From assembly GCF_000319305.2 (NCBI RefSeq), contig NZ_AMWJ02000004.1:310001-374000 (forward strand): a DNA stretch of 64,000 nt, written 5' to 3'. Positions 23,456-31,972 of the stretch are shown here, piece by piece. Source of the DNA: Pseudomonas bharatica CSV86 (GTDB lineage: Bacteria; Pseudomonadota; Gammaproteobacteria; Pseudomonadales; Pseudomonadaceae). The position numbers were made by a program, and so were the translations under genes. A model generated the notes under the pieces. The model was not told where the DNA came from and made no database searches. It saw only the letters and a program-made list of their open reading frames with translations. How positions within the stretch are numbered: the stretch's first letter is position 1; each line of letters begins with the position of its first letter.

Positions 23456-24742
23456 TTACACCGAAACATCCTTCAGATAAGGCGCCGGCTCCGCCCCCAG
23501 GTTGTTCAACACCCGCTGGCTGTACCAGTCGATGAAGTTGACCACGCCGAACTCGTAGGTTTTCGAGTACGGGCCTGGCTGGTATGCGGTGGAGTTGATG
23601 CCACGCTGGTTTTCCTCGGCCAGGCGACGGTCCTGGTCGTTGGTGGCGTCCCACACTTCGCGCATGCGCTGCGGGTCGTAGTCCACGCCTTCCACGGCGT
23701 CCTTGCGCACCAGCCACTTGGTGGTGACCTTGGTTTCCTGGGCACTGATCGGCCACACGGTGAAGACGATCATGTGGTCGCCCATGCAGTGGTTCCACGA
23801 GTGCGGCAGGTGGAGGATGCGCATCGAGCCGAGGTCGGGGTTCTGGATCCGCCCCATCAGCTTGCTGCAGGCCTGCTTGCCGTCCATGGTCATGGACACG
23901 GTGCCCTTGAGCAGCGGCATGCGCACGATACGGTTGCGCAGGCCGTGGCTCTTGTGCAGGTACGGGATTTTCTCGGCTTCCCAGGCGGCGGCGGAGGCGG
24001 CGACGTGGTCCTTGAACGACTGGGTCGCGCGCGGATCGTTGGTGTCGTCCCATTCGAGCAGGGTGTTGAGCAGTTCCGGGTGCGAACCGCTGCAGTGGTA
24101 GCACTCGCGGTTGTTTTCCAGGACCAGCTTCCAGTTGGCCTTTTCCAGCAGGGTGGTCTGCACGGCCACCTTGGTGTTTTCCATGTCGTACGGTTCCATG
24201 TAGTGCGCCAGCGTGGCGAGGAACTCGTCGATGGCCGGCGGGTTTTCCGCCAGGCTGATGAAGATGTAGCCGCCGGCGACCTTCACATGCACCGGTTTCA
24301 GGCCGTACTGCTTCATGTCGAAGTCGGCGCCCATTTCGGTGCCTGCGAACAGCAGGCGGCCGTCCAGCTCGTAGGTCCATTGGTGGTACGGGCAGACCAG
24401 CTTGGCCACCTTGCCCTTGTCGCTGGTGCACAGGCGCGAGCCGCGGTGGCGGCAGACGTTGTGGAAGGCGTGGACCTGGCCCTCGGCCCCGCGTACCACC
24501 ATGATCGGGTTCTTGCCGATTTCCAGGGTGAGGAAGTTGCCCTTGGCCGGGATTTCGCAGGTCATGCCGGCGATCAGCCACTCCTTGTGGAAGATCTCCT
24601 GCATGTCGATCTGGAACAGGCGCTCGTCGGTGTAGAAGGGTTGCGGCAGCGAGAAGGTGCGCTCGCGGTTCTGCAGCATTTCGGCGGTGGCCTTGCGTGC
24701 TGGTTCCAGCGGATCGTCCAGGCTCAGGGTGGTGACGTCCAT
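23456..24742 (-). CDS. gbcA: glycine betaine monooxygenase, Rieske oxygenase subunit GbcA
   Basis: A 428-residue ring-hydroxylating-type oxygenase that removes the first methyl group of glycine betaine, giving dimethylglycine and formaldehyde. The Rieske 2Fe-2S ligands are Cys97, His99, Cys117 and His120 (NVCRHRGSR ... LVCPYHQW). The mononuclear iron region includes LENNRECYHCSGSHPEL. Start ATG 24742 follows AGGA by 8 bases; the longer upstream frame is an artefact. It is divergent from gbcB, its reductase. The shared intergenic region is expected to bind GbdR. Confidence 0.92.
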   Translation of the reverse strand: MDVTTLSLDDPLEPARKATAEMLQNRERTFSLPQPFYTDERLFQIDMQEIFHKEWLIAGMTCEIPAKGNFLTLEIGKNPIMVVRGAEGQVHAFHNVCRHRGSRLCTSDKGKVAKLVCPYHQWTYELDGRLLFAGTEMGADFDMKQYGLKPVHVKVAGGYIFISLAENPPAIDEFLATLAHYMEPYDMENTKVAVQTTLLEKANWKLVLENNRECYHCSGSHPELLNTLLEWDDTNDPRATQSFKDHVAASAAAWEAEKIPYLHKSHGLRNRIVRMPLLKGTVSMTMDGKQACSKLMGRIQNPDLGSMRILHLPHSWNHCMGDHMIVFTVWPISAQETKVTTKWLVRKDAVEGVDYDPQRMREVWDATNDQDRRLAEENQRGINSTAYQPGPYSKTYEFGVVNFIDWYSQRVLNNLGAEPAPYLKDVSV

Positions 24743-25024
24743 CGTGCGTGTCCTCATGGCCTCGGTGGGCCGGCGAAAGTGGCTAATCGTTGTTATGCGA
24801 CGCAGGGCATTTGTGCAGGGATCATTTGCGACGGAGTGTGCGATTGCCGACGACGCGAACCATATCCATGGGCGACATGATCGAATCCGTTTCCGACGCG
24901 CCAGCCCTTGTCGGCAGGGGCTGGTCGCGATAAGCACGCCGATGTCGTGAACAGGTAAGTGCAGCGCCGATGGCTTGCGCATTATCGGCATCATCAGGCC
25001 GCAGTCGGCCGTGGAGACCCGAGC
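24743..25024. promoter_or_regulatory. gbcA-gbcB divergent control region
   Basis: The region between the divergent starts carries a direct repeat TGCGACG at 24796-24802 and 24827-24833, 31 bp apart (three helical turns). It also has a perfect inverted repeat with 7-bp arms CCAGCCC/GGGCTGG at 24901-24924. These are candidates for GbdR-type activator sites and a gbcB leader hairpin respectively. The assignment is inference. Confidence 0.4.
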
Positions 25025-26128
25025 ATGTCCAATACCTTCCTCAACCCGGTGACCACCCAGACCTGGGCCAACGGCCGCCATATCGTTCGCTGCGTCAAGG
25101 TCATCCAGGAAACCTGGGACGTGCGCACCTTCTGCTTCATGGCCGACCAGCCGATCATGTTCTTCTTCAAGCCGGGCCAGTTCGTCACCCTGGAGCTGGA
25201 AATCGAAGGCCAGCCGGTTATGCGTTCCTACACCATTTCCAGCTCGCCATCGGTGCCCTACAGCTTCTCGGTGACCATCAAGCGCGTGCCGGGCGGCAAG
25301 GTTTCCAACTACCTGCACGACACCCTGCACGAGGGCCAGGAACTGGCGGTGCACGGGCCGGTCGGGCTGTTCAACGCCATCGACTTCCCCAGCCCGAAGG
25401 TCCTGTACCTCAGCGGCGGCGTCGGCATCACCCCGGTGATGTCCATGGCCCGCTGGTTCTACGACACCAACGGCAACGTCGATATGGTCTTCGTGCACAG
25501 CGCGCGCTCGCCGAAGGACATCATCTACCACCGCGAGCTGGAGCACATGGCGTCGCGGATTCCTAACTTCAGCCTGCACATCATTTGCGAGAAACATGGC
25601 CTCGGCGAGCCCTGGGCCGGCTATCGCGGCTACCTGAACCACAAGCTGCTGGAACTGATGGCGCCGGACTTCATGGAGCGCGAGATCTTCTGCTGCGGCC
25701 CGACGCCCTATATGACCGCGGTCAAGCGCCTGCTCGAAGCCGCCGGCTACGACATGAGCCGCTATCACGAGGAGTCCTTCGGTGCGACGCCGCCGGAGGC
25801 CAAGGCCGACGCGGTGGAGCATGCCGAGCAGGCAGCGGAAGCGGCAGAGGAAATCACCGCCAGCGATATGCACCTGGTGGAGTTCACCGCCACCGGCAAG
25901 AGCAGCCGAATCGTGCCCGGCGAGACCGTGCATGCCGCTGCGGCCAAGGTCGGCCTGATGATTCCCAAGGCTTGCGGCATGGGTATCTGCGGCACCTGCA
26001 AGGTGCTCAAGCTGGGTGGCGAAGTAGAGATGGAGCACAACGGCGGGATCACCGACGAGGACGTCGCCGAAGGCTACATCCTGTCCTGCTGCAGCGTGCC
26101 GAAGGGGGATGTGCGGATCGAATACTGA
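25025..26128 (+). CDS. gbcB: glycine betaine monooxygenase reductase GbcB
   Basis: A 367-residue ferredoxin-NAD(P)H reductase-like protein that feeds electrons to GbcA. An FAD-binding domain has the RSYTISSSP motif near residue 75. An NAD-binding domain has LYLSGGVGITPVMSM and EIFCCGPTPYM. A C-terminal plant-type 2Fe-2S domain has the cysteines of CGMGICGTCK and ILSCCS. The ATG at 25025 gives the standard N-terminus MSNTFLNPVTT. It is transcribed away from gbcA. Confidence 0.92.
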   Translation: MSNTFLNPVTTQTWANGRHIVRCVKVIQETWDVRTFCFMADQPIMFFFKPGQFVTLELEIEGQPVMRSYTISSSPSVPYSFSVTIKRVPGGKVSNYLHDTLHEGQELAVHGPVGLFNAIDFPSPKVLYLSGGVGITPVMSMARWFYDTNGNVDMVFVHSARSPKDIIYHRELEHMASRIPNFSLHIICEKHGLGEPWAGYRGYLNHKLLELMAPDFMEREIFCCGPTPYMTAVKRLLEAAGYDMSRYHEESFGATPPEAKADAVEHAEQAAEAAEEITASDMHLVEFTATGKSSRIVPGETVHAAAAKVGLMIPKACGMGICGTCKVLKLGGEVEMEHNGGITDEDVAEGYILSCCSVPKGDVRIEY

Positions 26129-26130
26129 GG

Positions 26131-26967
26131 TTAGTACAAGGGAACCCAAGTCAACAGCAGCGACATAACGAAGCCCGCGAGCAGCAGCACGCGGGCTTTG
26201 GTTTTTCTGGGCCTGGCGGCGAGTGCGGTGACCAGCGCACGGCCCTGCACGGCCATGGCCCCGAGCATGCACAGCGCCAGCAAGGCCAGGGTGGCGCTAC
26301 CCAGCCCGGGGATGATCCGTTCGCCCAGCAGGCGCAGGCTGAGCACCGTATCCACGGCGGGAATGGCCGAGGCCATCAGGGCGCCGAGGCACATCAGGCC
26401 CAGCGCTGGCAGGCTCAGGCCGAGGTAATGTGCCGGCCCCTGGTTGACCAGCGCAGGCAACAGGATCTGCCAGAGTGTCGCCGCTACTGCCAGGGAGGCG
26501 AAGGCCGACCAGGCAAAACCCGGCTGGCGTTGTGCCGTATCGGCTTCCAGCAACAGCGGAGCGGCGAAACCCAGCAGCACCAGGACCAGCGCCAGCAAAG
26601 GTGCCAGCAATGTGAGGAGCCGATACAGCAAGGGCGGGCCAATGAATGCCAGCAATGCCGACAGGCTTACCGCCAGCAGCAGCCAATGCTGGGGTGTTCC
26701 GGGCAGCAGGTGAATGGCCATGCGCGCGAGGATCTGCAAATGCACGGTGTGCAGAACCAAGGCCAGCGGCAGCAGCAGGATTGCACAGGGGATGAAAGGC
26801 TGCCGGCGCGAGACCAGGCTGCCGAGCAGTATCGCCGGAATGATCGCCAGCACCGACTGCCAGAAGCCCAGGCCCTGCAGCGGGCCGAGGAAGCCGATGG
26901 CGAGCGGGCCGGGGAGAAAGTTGCTGGCGAACCAGAAGGCGATGCTCTGGCGGGGCTGGGTGTGCAT
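26131..26967 (-). CDS. hydrophobic membrane protein, possibly NCS1-permease-related
   Basis: A 278-residue, almost entirely hydrophobic protein with about eight predicted helices. The start (SIAFWFASNFLPGPLAIGFLGP and GLGFWQSVLAIIPAILLGS) recalls the first two helices of NCS1 nucleobase permeases such as CodB. The protein is little over half the usual length, so it may be a reduced or truncated member, or unrelated. It ends two bases after the gbcB stop codon on the opposite strand. Its place in the betaine island suggests a transport-related role, but no substrate can be inferred. Confidence 0.6.
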   Translation of the reverse strand: MHTQPRQSIAFWFASNFLPGPLAIGFLGPLQGLGFWQSVLAIIPAILLGSLVSRRQPFIPCAILLLPLALVLHTVHLQILARMAIHLLPGTPQHWLLLAVSLSALLAFIGPPLLYRLLTLLAPLLALVLVLLGFAAPLLLEADTAQRQPGFAWSAFASLAVAATLWQILLPALVNQGPAHYLGLSLPALGLMCLGALMASAIPAVDTVLSLRLLGERIIPGLGSATLALLALCMLGAMAVQGRALVTALAARPRKTKARVLLLAGFVMSLLLTWVPLY

Positions 26968-27204
26968 GGTAGGGGCTGGCGTACTCGTCAGGTTCGAGCG
27001 CGCGAGGGTAGGGGATGTCGAGGCGTTTTACCGGGGGAAATGATTCAAAACGTGCAGGGGAAAAAGGCGGGGGATTACCGGGGATTAAGCGGTTTCCGGG
27101 GGATTTCGCGAAGATTTGTAGGAATTGGTTTTGCGAGGGTGTAGGTGGTGCTCCAGGGATGCCGGATTGTGTGGTGAATTCCTAGTATCACTGTCGATAT
27201 TCAT
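26968..27204. other. gene-free G-rich stretch
   Basis: No gene is seen. The plus strand has repeated G runs (27033-27037, 27057-27060, 27069-27073, 27080-27083, 27098-27102), three of them within the repeated word GGGGATT. The stretch is the upstream region of the membrane protein gene at 26131-26967 and could fold as a G-quadruplex. Confidence 0.4.
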
Positions 27205-27285
27205 GGCCTCATCGCTGGCAAGCCAGCTCCCACAGGTCCAGCGGTGCACGCGGTCACTGTGGGAGCTGGCTTGCCAGCGATAGGG
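27205..27285. repeat. REPIN
   Basis: Inverted REP pair with GGCCTCATCGC at the left and CCAGCGATAGGGTC at the right. It sits just beyond the 3' end of the minus-strand chemoreceptor gene. Confidence 0.88.
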
Positions 27286-27306
27286 TCATCACAGACGAAG
27301 CAGGTC

Positions 27307-28932
27307 TCAGACCCTGAACCGCCCCACCAGGTTATTCAGGTCTACCGCCAGCCGCGACAGCTCGGCACTGGCTGCGCTGGTCTGGTGGGCGCCGGTCGCC
27401 GATTGTACCGACAGGTCATTGATGTTCACCAGGTTGCGGTCCACTTCCCGCGCTACCTGGGCCTGCTCTTCGGCGGCGCTGGCGATCACCAGGTTGCGCT
27501 CGTTGATCTGCGCCACGGCACCGGTGATGGTATCCAGCGCGCTACCGGCACCACGGGCGATGTTCAGGGTCGACTCGGCGCGTTCGGTGCTGTTGCGCAT
27601 GGAGCTGACCGCCTGCTCGGTTCCGCCCTGGATGCTGCTGACCATGCGTTCGATTTCCTGGGTGGATTGCTGGGTGCGGTGCGCCAGCGCCCGGACTTCA
27701 TCGGCGACCACGGCAAACCCGCGACCGGCCTCGCCGGCCCGCGCGGCTTCGATGGCGGCGTTGAGGGCGAGCAGGTTGGTCTGGTCGGCCAGGCCGCGGA
27801 TCACGTCCAGCACCTTGCCGATATCCCGCGACTGTTCGGCCAGGTTGCCGACCAGCACCGAGGTGCTTTGCACGTCGGTGCTCATGCGTTCGATGGCGCT
27901 GACGGTCTCCAGCACCAGGTCGCGCCCGTCGGTGGCGGAGCGGGTGGCTTCGGCCGAGGCTTCGGAAGTGCTGACCGCGTTGCGCGCCACTTCCTCCACG
28001 GCGCTGGTCATCTCGGTGACCGCAGTGGCCGCCTGCTGGATTTCATTGTTCTGCTGTTGCAGGCCGCGGGCGCTTTCCTCGGTGACGCTGTTCAGCTCTT
28101 CGGCGGCCGACGCCAGTTGGGTGGCGGAGCCGGAAATCTGCTGCAGGGTGTCGCGCAGCTGCTCCTGCATGGTCGCGATGGCCTGTTGCAGGCGGGTGGC
28201 TTCATCCTTGCCCTCGGGGCGGATGCTTTGGGTCAGGTTGCCGCTGGCAATCTGCTCGGCGACGCCCAGCACTTCGCTCATCGGCCTGACGATGCTGCGG
28301 GTCAGGACGATGGCACAGAGGAAGGTCAGCACCGTGGCCGCGACCAGCAGGGCGATGACCAGGGTAAAGGCATTAGAATACTGATCGGCGGCCGTCTGGT
28401 TGATGTCGCGGGTCTGCTCGGTATTGATCTTGACCAGCTTGTCCACGGTGCCCGTAATCAGCTCCATGTTCTGCAACAGGTCACGGTTGATCATCTCGCG
28501 GATCGCCGGGAGGTCGTTGGCCTGGGAGAGCTGGACCATGCGCGTTTCCAGCTGGCGGTACTGGCCGAGGGCCTGGACGAACTGGTTGTACACGGCCTGT
28601 TCTTCGTCGCTGGCGATCAGCGGTTCGTAGATTTTTCGCGCGGCATCGATCTGCGTGTTGCGCTCGTTCAGCTGGCTGTAGGTGGTTTGCAGCAGGTCCG
28701 CTTCGCGGTTGATCATCAGGCGATAGGACAGGGTGCGCAGGCGCAGGGTGTACAGGTTGATCTGGTCAAGGGCCTTGATACTCGGCACCGTGACCCGCTC
28801 GATCGATTGGCCGGCCTGGCGGATGTCGCTCATCTGGTGCAGGGCGAAGATGCCCAGGGTCAGCATTAGCGTGCCGATCAGCGCGAAGCCCAGCAGTGCA
28901 CGCGGGGCGATGTTCATATTGCGTAAGGACAT
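27307..28932 (-). CDS. methyl-accepting chemotaxis protein
   Basis: A 541-residue chemoreceptor. Membrane helices are at about 11-31 and 187-212. The periplasmic sensor between them, about 150 residues, looks like a four-helix bundle. A HAMP segment (RSIVRPMSEVLGVAEQIASGNL) and a full signalling domain follow. The hairpin tip reads VLDVIRGLADQTNLLALNAA, then IEAARAGEAGRGFAVVADEVR. It ends LNNLVGRFRV. The start at MSLRNMNIAPRALLG is preferred because the upstream in-frame extension includes a promoter-like region. A FliA-type promoter lies 64-89 bases upstream. The ligand is unknown. Confidence 0.88.
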   Translation of the reverse strand: MSLRNMNIAPRALLGFALIGTLMLTLGIFALHQMSDIRQAGQSIERVTVPSIKALDQINLYTLRLRTLSYRLMINREADLLQTTYSQLNERNTQIDAARKIYEPLIASDEEQAVYNQFVQALGQYRQLETRMVQLSQANDLPAIREMINRDLLQNMELITGTVDKLVKINTEQTRDINQTAADQYSNAFTLVIALLVAATVLTFLCAIVLTRSIVRPMSEVLGVAEQIASGNLTQSIRPEGKDEATRLQQAIATMQEQLRDTLQQISGSATQLASAAEELNSVTEESARGLQQQNNEIQQAATAVTEMTSAVEEVARNAVSTSEASAEATRSATDGRDLVLETVSAIERMSTDVQSTSVLVGNLAEQSRDIGKVLDVIRGLADQTNLLALNAAIEAARAGEAGRGFAVVADEVRALAHRTQQSTQEIERMVSSIQGGTEQAVSSMRNSTERAESTLNIARGAGSALDTITGAVAQINERNLVIASAAEEQAQVAREVDRNLVNINDLSVQSATGAHQTSAASAELSRLAVDLNNLVGRFRV

Positions 28933-28995
28933 GGTTCGTATCCAGGCTCGGGAAGGAACGCGATCCATGCGCAAAGTTGGGGTGTTCTTAATGCC

Positions 28996-29021
28996 TATCG
29001 GTAAACGGCGGGCGGACTTGA
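28996..29021 (-). promoter_or_regulatory. FliA (sigma-28) type promoter
   Basis: Read on the minus strand, TCAAG and CCGATA are separated by 15 bases, matching the flagellar sigma factor consensus (TCAAG with GCCGATA). The distance to the chemoreceptor start at 28932 is appropriate. Confidence 0.6.
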
Positions 29022-29204
29022 GGCTTTGTCGGACAAAATCATTGGCCGCTGATCGCGCTTTGTCCGACCGGAGGGGGAACCGAGTGACCCATGTCAGGTC
29101 AATGTGCACCAACGCGGGGCTCTGGCCCCGATATCTCTGGCGGGTCGGGCATGTTTTCTTTATCGTGTGCGCCCCCGATTTACCCCTCCCTGGAGAAGGT
29201 CACC

Positions 29205-29432
29205 ATGCTGGACACCATCCTGAGTCAACTGGAACAACTGGTCAGCGAACTGCTGCAGAAAAATCAGCAACTGGCCGAGCGCAATGCCCAACTGGACAGC
29301 GAACTGGCCCAGGCCCGTGACGAGAACGAAAGCCTGCAACTGAGCCTGATGGAGCAGGAAGAGAAGTACGCCGGCACCAACGCCCGCATCCAGGCCCTGA
29401 TCGAACGTGCCAGCGGTACCGTCGGCGCATGA
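29205..29432 (+). CDS. ZapB-like coiled-coil protein (TIGR02449-type)
   Basis: A 75-residue, nearly all coiled-coil protein (LEQLVSELLQKNQQLAERNA, then QLDSELAQARDENESLQL). In pseudomonads the TIGR02449/ZapB-like protein is encoded immediately before zapA. Here the downstream zapA-type gene overlaps it by four bases (ATGA), so the pair is coupled. The start ATG is 7-8 bases after GGAG. It probably partners the ZapA protein in Z-ring support. The usual zapB-zapA locus of Pseudomonas is next to 6S RNA and pepP, which are not present here, so this may be a second copy. Confidence 0.75.
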   Translation: MLDTILSQLEQLVSELLQKNQQLAERNAQLDSELAQARDENESLQLSLMEQEEKYAGTNARIQALIERASGTVGA

Positions 29433-29731
29433 ACGAGTCTGCGAAGACGATCAATGTCGTCTCGATCATGGGCAACGACTATTCGATCAAGGCCCCGGCG
29501 GGCCAGGAGCAGGTGCTTGCCGACGCGGTGCGGATGCTCAAGGCATCCCTGGCCGAAACCAAGCGCAGCTACCCGTCGTTGATCGGCGACAAGCTGCTGG
29601 TGCTGGCGGCCTTGAACCTGTGTTCGCAGCAGATCGCACTGCAGCAGGCGCACCAGCAAACCCTCGACCGTTATCAAGAGCAAGTCAGCGCCACGGTCGA
29701 TGCAATTTCCCAGGCGATCGATAACGCCTGA
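29429..29731 (+). CDS. zapA: ZapA-family cell division protein
   Basis: A 100-residue ZapA-like protein. It opens with the beta-strand segment INVVSIMGNDYSIKAPAGQEQ. It continues LADAVRMLKASLAETKRSYP and the helix IGDKLLVLAALNLCSQQIALQQ that builds the dimer/tetramer coiled coil. ZapA crosslinks FtsZ filaments. It overlaps the ZapB-like gene. The region after it has no 6S RNA-like sequence, unlike the canonical zapA locus of Pseudomonas, so it may be a paralogue. Confidence 0.78.
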   Translation: MNESAKTINVVSIMGNDYSIKAPAGQEQVLADAVRMLKASLAETKRSYPSLIGDKLLVLAALNLCSQQIALQQAHQQTLDRYQEQVSATVDAISQAIDNA

Positions 29732-29758
29732 TTTCCCAATATTTGTGGGGGCTGTACC

Positions 29759-29808
29759 GGCCTCATCGCTGGCAAGTCGGGGCGCCGAACCGCAGCTCCC
29801 ACAGGTTC
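29759..29808. repeat. single REP interrupted by a 17-base insert
   Basis: The REP reads GGCCTCATCGCTGGCAAG, then TCGGGGCGCCGAACCGC (29777-29793), then AGCTCCCACAGG. The insert replaces the two bases at the centre of the REP hairpin. A nearly identical insert is in the REPIN at 42391. Confidence 0.75.
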
Positions 29809-29891
29809 CGAGTGATCCCCGCCTTTTTTCACTGACCCTACGTTTTGTCCGGGATATTGTCGTGCCCGTCTGGAAATATCGTATACCTGTG

Positions 29892-29901
29892 TTGTATACA
29901 A
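29892..29901. promoter_or_regulatory. palindrome upstream of the McpH-like gene
   Basis: TTGTATACAA is a perfect 10-bp palindrome about 50 bases before the chemoreceptor start. It fits the GT...AC core of GntR-family operators. A second GTATAC half lies at 29881-29886. Confidence 0.4.
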
Positions 29902-29949
29902 TTGGCCTGTCATTTGCACTACAGGCTTTTATTTCCTCGAGGAACACCC

Positions 29950-31887
29950 ATGCACTTCTGGCGGCGCAGTATCCAATGGCAATTGATAGCAAGCATGGGC
30001 GCAGCCCTGTTGGCGAGCATCCTGATCGTGGTGGCGATCTATACCGTGGCGGTCAACCGCCTGACCGAGCGTTACCTGGTGGACACGGCGCTGCCGGCCA
30101 GCATTGAGGCGATTCGTAACGACATCGAGCGCATGCTGGCCAGGCCGCTGACCGCAGCGGCCGATATCGCCTGGAACCCCATGCTGCGCGACTGGCTGGC
30201 AGCCGGGGAAGATCCGGCGCAGACCCCGGCGGTGGTCGAATACCTGGACACCCTGCGCGACAAGAACAAGGCCTTCACCTCGGTCTATGCCTCGACCCTG
30301 AGTAACCACTACTACAACGAGAAGGGCCTGGACCGCACCCTTAGCCGCAGCAATCCCGCGGACAAATGGTTCTACGGCTTCATCGACAGCGGCAACCAGC
30401 GGGTGCTCAACATCGATACCGACACCAGCACCGGCGAACTGGCACTGTTCATCGATTACCGGGTGGAAAAGGACGGCCGGCTGGTCGGTGTGGGTGGCCT
30501 CGGCCTGCGCATGACCGAGTTGTCCGAACTGATCCACGATTTCAGCTTCGGCGAGCACGGGCGGGTGATGCTGGTGCGCAACGATGGCCTGATCCAGGTT
30601 CATCCGCAGACCGAACATGGCGGCAAGCGCCAACTGGCCGAGCAGATTGGCGAAGCGGCGGCGCAGGCCATCCTGCTCAACAGTGATGGCTTCGAGAACG
30701 TGAGCTTCGAGCGCGACGGTGAAACCTGGCTGGCCCTGAGCCTGCCACTGCGGGACCTGAATTGGCGGCTGGTGGCAGAAGTGCCGCAGGCGCAGATCTA
30801 TGCGCAGGTGAAGCAGACCGTATGGCTGACCAGCCTGACCGGCGCCGCCGTGGCCCTGTTGTCGCTGCTGCTGGTGGTGTGGTTGGCGCGAGGCATCGTG
30901 CGGCCGCTGCGCCAGGTCACCGCCGCGCTGGGCGCGATCGGCGATGGCGGCGGCGACCTCAGCCATCGCCTCGACGAGAGCCGGCGCGATGAACTGGGTG
31001 ACCTGGCCCGTGGCTTTAACCGCTTCCTCGACAGCCAGCGCAAGCTGATCGGCGAGGTACTGCGCACCAGCGAAGAACTGCACAAGGCGGTGGGGCAGGT
31101 GATCCATGTGGTGGTCAGCACCGCCGAGCGATCGTCGCAGCAGCAGGCGATGACCGAGATGGTCGCTACCGCCGTGCACGAGATGGGCCTGACCGTGCAG
31201 GAAATCGCGCAGAACGCCGGGGAAGCGGCGCACGCCTCGCAGACCGCCCGGGACGAAGCCTTGCAGGCACGCAGCGTGGTGCAGCGCTCGATCGCCCATA
31301 TCGAAGGCATGTCGGGCGAGATCGGCACGGCGGCCGGGGCCGTCAGCCAACTGGCCGAGGAGGTGGCGTCGATCGACAAGGTGCTGGCGGTGATCCGCAG
31401 CATTTCCGAACAGACCAACCTGCTGGCGCTCAATGCGGCCATCGAAGCGGCGCGGGCCGGGGAGATGGGCCGTGGTTTCGCCGTAGTGGCCGACGAAGTG
31501 CGCACCCTGGCGCAGCGCACGCAGGTGTCCACGGGCGAGATCCAGCAAATGATCCAGCGCCTCAAGCAGGGCACCGGCACGGCGGTGGACTCGATGCATG
31601 CCGGGCAGGCGGCGACGGGGACGGGAGTGGAGTCCAGCCAGTTGACCGGTGCATCGTTGACCACCATTACCGGGCAGGTCGAGCGGATCAGCGATATGAA
31701 CCTGCAGGTGGCAACGGCGACCGAGGAGCAGTCGGCGGTGACCGAAGAGATCAACCGCAATGTGCAGGGGATTTCCGAACTGGCCCGGCAGACGGCGGTG
31801 GAGGTGCAGGGCTGCCGGCAGGATTGCGAGGCGTTGCAGCGGCTGGCGGATGACCTGGCCCGGCAGATGGGCGGTTTCCGGCTCTAG
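29950..31887 (+). CDS. McpH-like methyl-accepting chemoreceptor (dCache)
   Basis: A 645-residue chemoreceptor. The first membrane helix is near residues 10-32. A large periplasmic sensor of about 260 residues has Cache features (DKWFYGFIDSG, then VLNIDTDTSTGELALFIDYRV). The second helix is near 297-318, followed by HAMP and a signalling domain with a conserved tip (EQTNLLALNAAIEAARAGEM). Position and sensor type match McpH of P. putida KT2440 (recalled as PP_0320), reported to sense purine derivatives; the equivalence is inferred. Location in a betaine island leaves quaternary amines as another possible ligand. The ATG follows GAGGA by 6 bases. Confidence 0.82.
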   Translation: MHFWRRSIQWQLIASMGAALLASILIVVAIYTVAVNRLTERYLVDTALPASIEAIRNDIERMLARPLTAAADIAWNPMLRDWLAAGEDPAQTPAVVEYLDTLRDKNKAFTSVYASTLSNHYYNEKGLDRTLSRSNPADKWFYGFIDSGNQRVLNIDTDTSTGELALFIDYRVEKDGRLVGVGGLGLRMTELSELIHDFSFGEHGRVMLVRNDGLIQVHPQTEHGGKRQLAEQIGEAAAQAILLNSDGFENVSFERDGETWLALSLPLRDLNWRLVAEVPQAQIYAQVKQTVWLTSLTGAAVALLSLLLVVWLARGIVRPLRQVTAALGAIGDGGGDLSHRLDESRRDELGDLARGFNRFLDSQRKLIGEVLRTSEELHKAVGQVIHVVVSTAERSSQQQAMTEMVATAVHEMGLTVQEIAQNAGEAAHASQTARDEALQARSVVQRSIAHIEGMSGEIGTAAGAVSQLAEEVASIDKVLAVIRSISEQTNLLALNAAIEAARAGEMGRGFAVVADEVRTLAQRTQVSTGEIQQMIQRLKQGTGTAVDSMHAGQAATGTGVESSQLTGASLTTITGQVERISDMNLQVATATEEQSAVTEEINRNVQGISELARQTAVEVQGCRQDCEALQRLADDLARQMGGFRL

Positions 31888-31892
31888 ATCAC

Positions 31893-31970
31893 TATCGCTG
31901 GCAAGCCAGCTCCCACAGGGTTCTGCAGCGACGCGGACATTGTGGGAGCTGGCGTTGCCAGCGATGAGGC
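31893..31970. repeat. REPIN between convergent genes
   Basis: Inverted REP pair lying between the chemoreceptor stop and the ltaE stop. One arm has an extra base (GCTGGCGTTGCCAGC). Confidence 0.88.
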
Positions 31971-31972
31971 CC

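Noticed and set aside
24743..26272. N-terminal extension of gbcA to a 938-residue protein
   Set aside because: The extension reads antisense through gbcB and the intergenic region. The true start has a ribosome site and the family N-terminus.
29732..29949. 6S RNA gene after zapA, as at the canonical locus
   Set aside because: The stretch is taken up by an interrupted REP and a promoter-like region. No long hairpin of 6S type is apparent.
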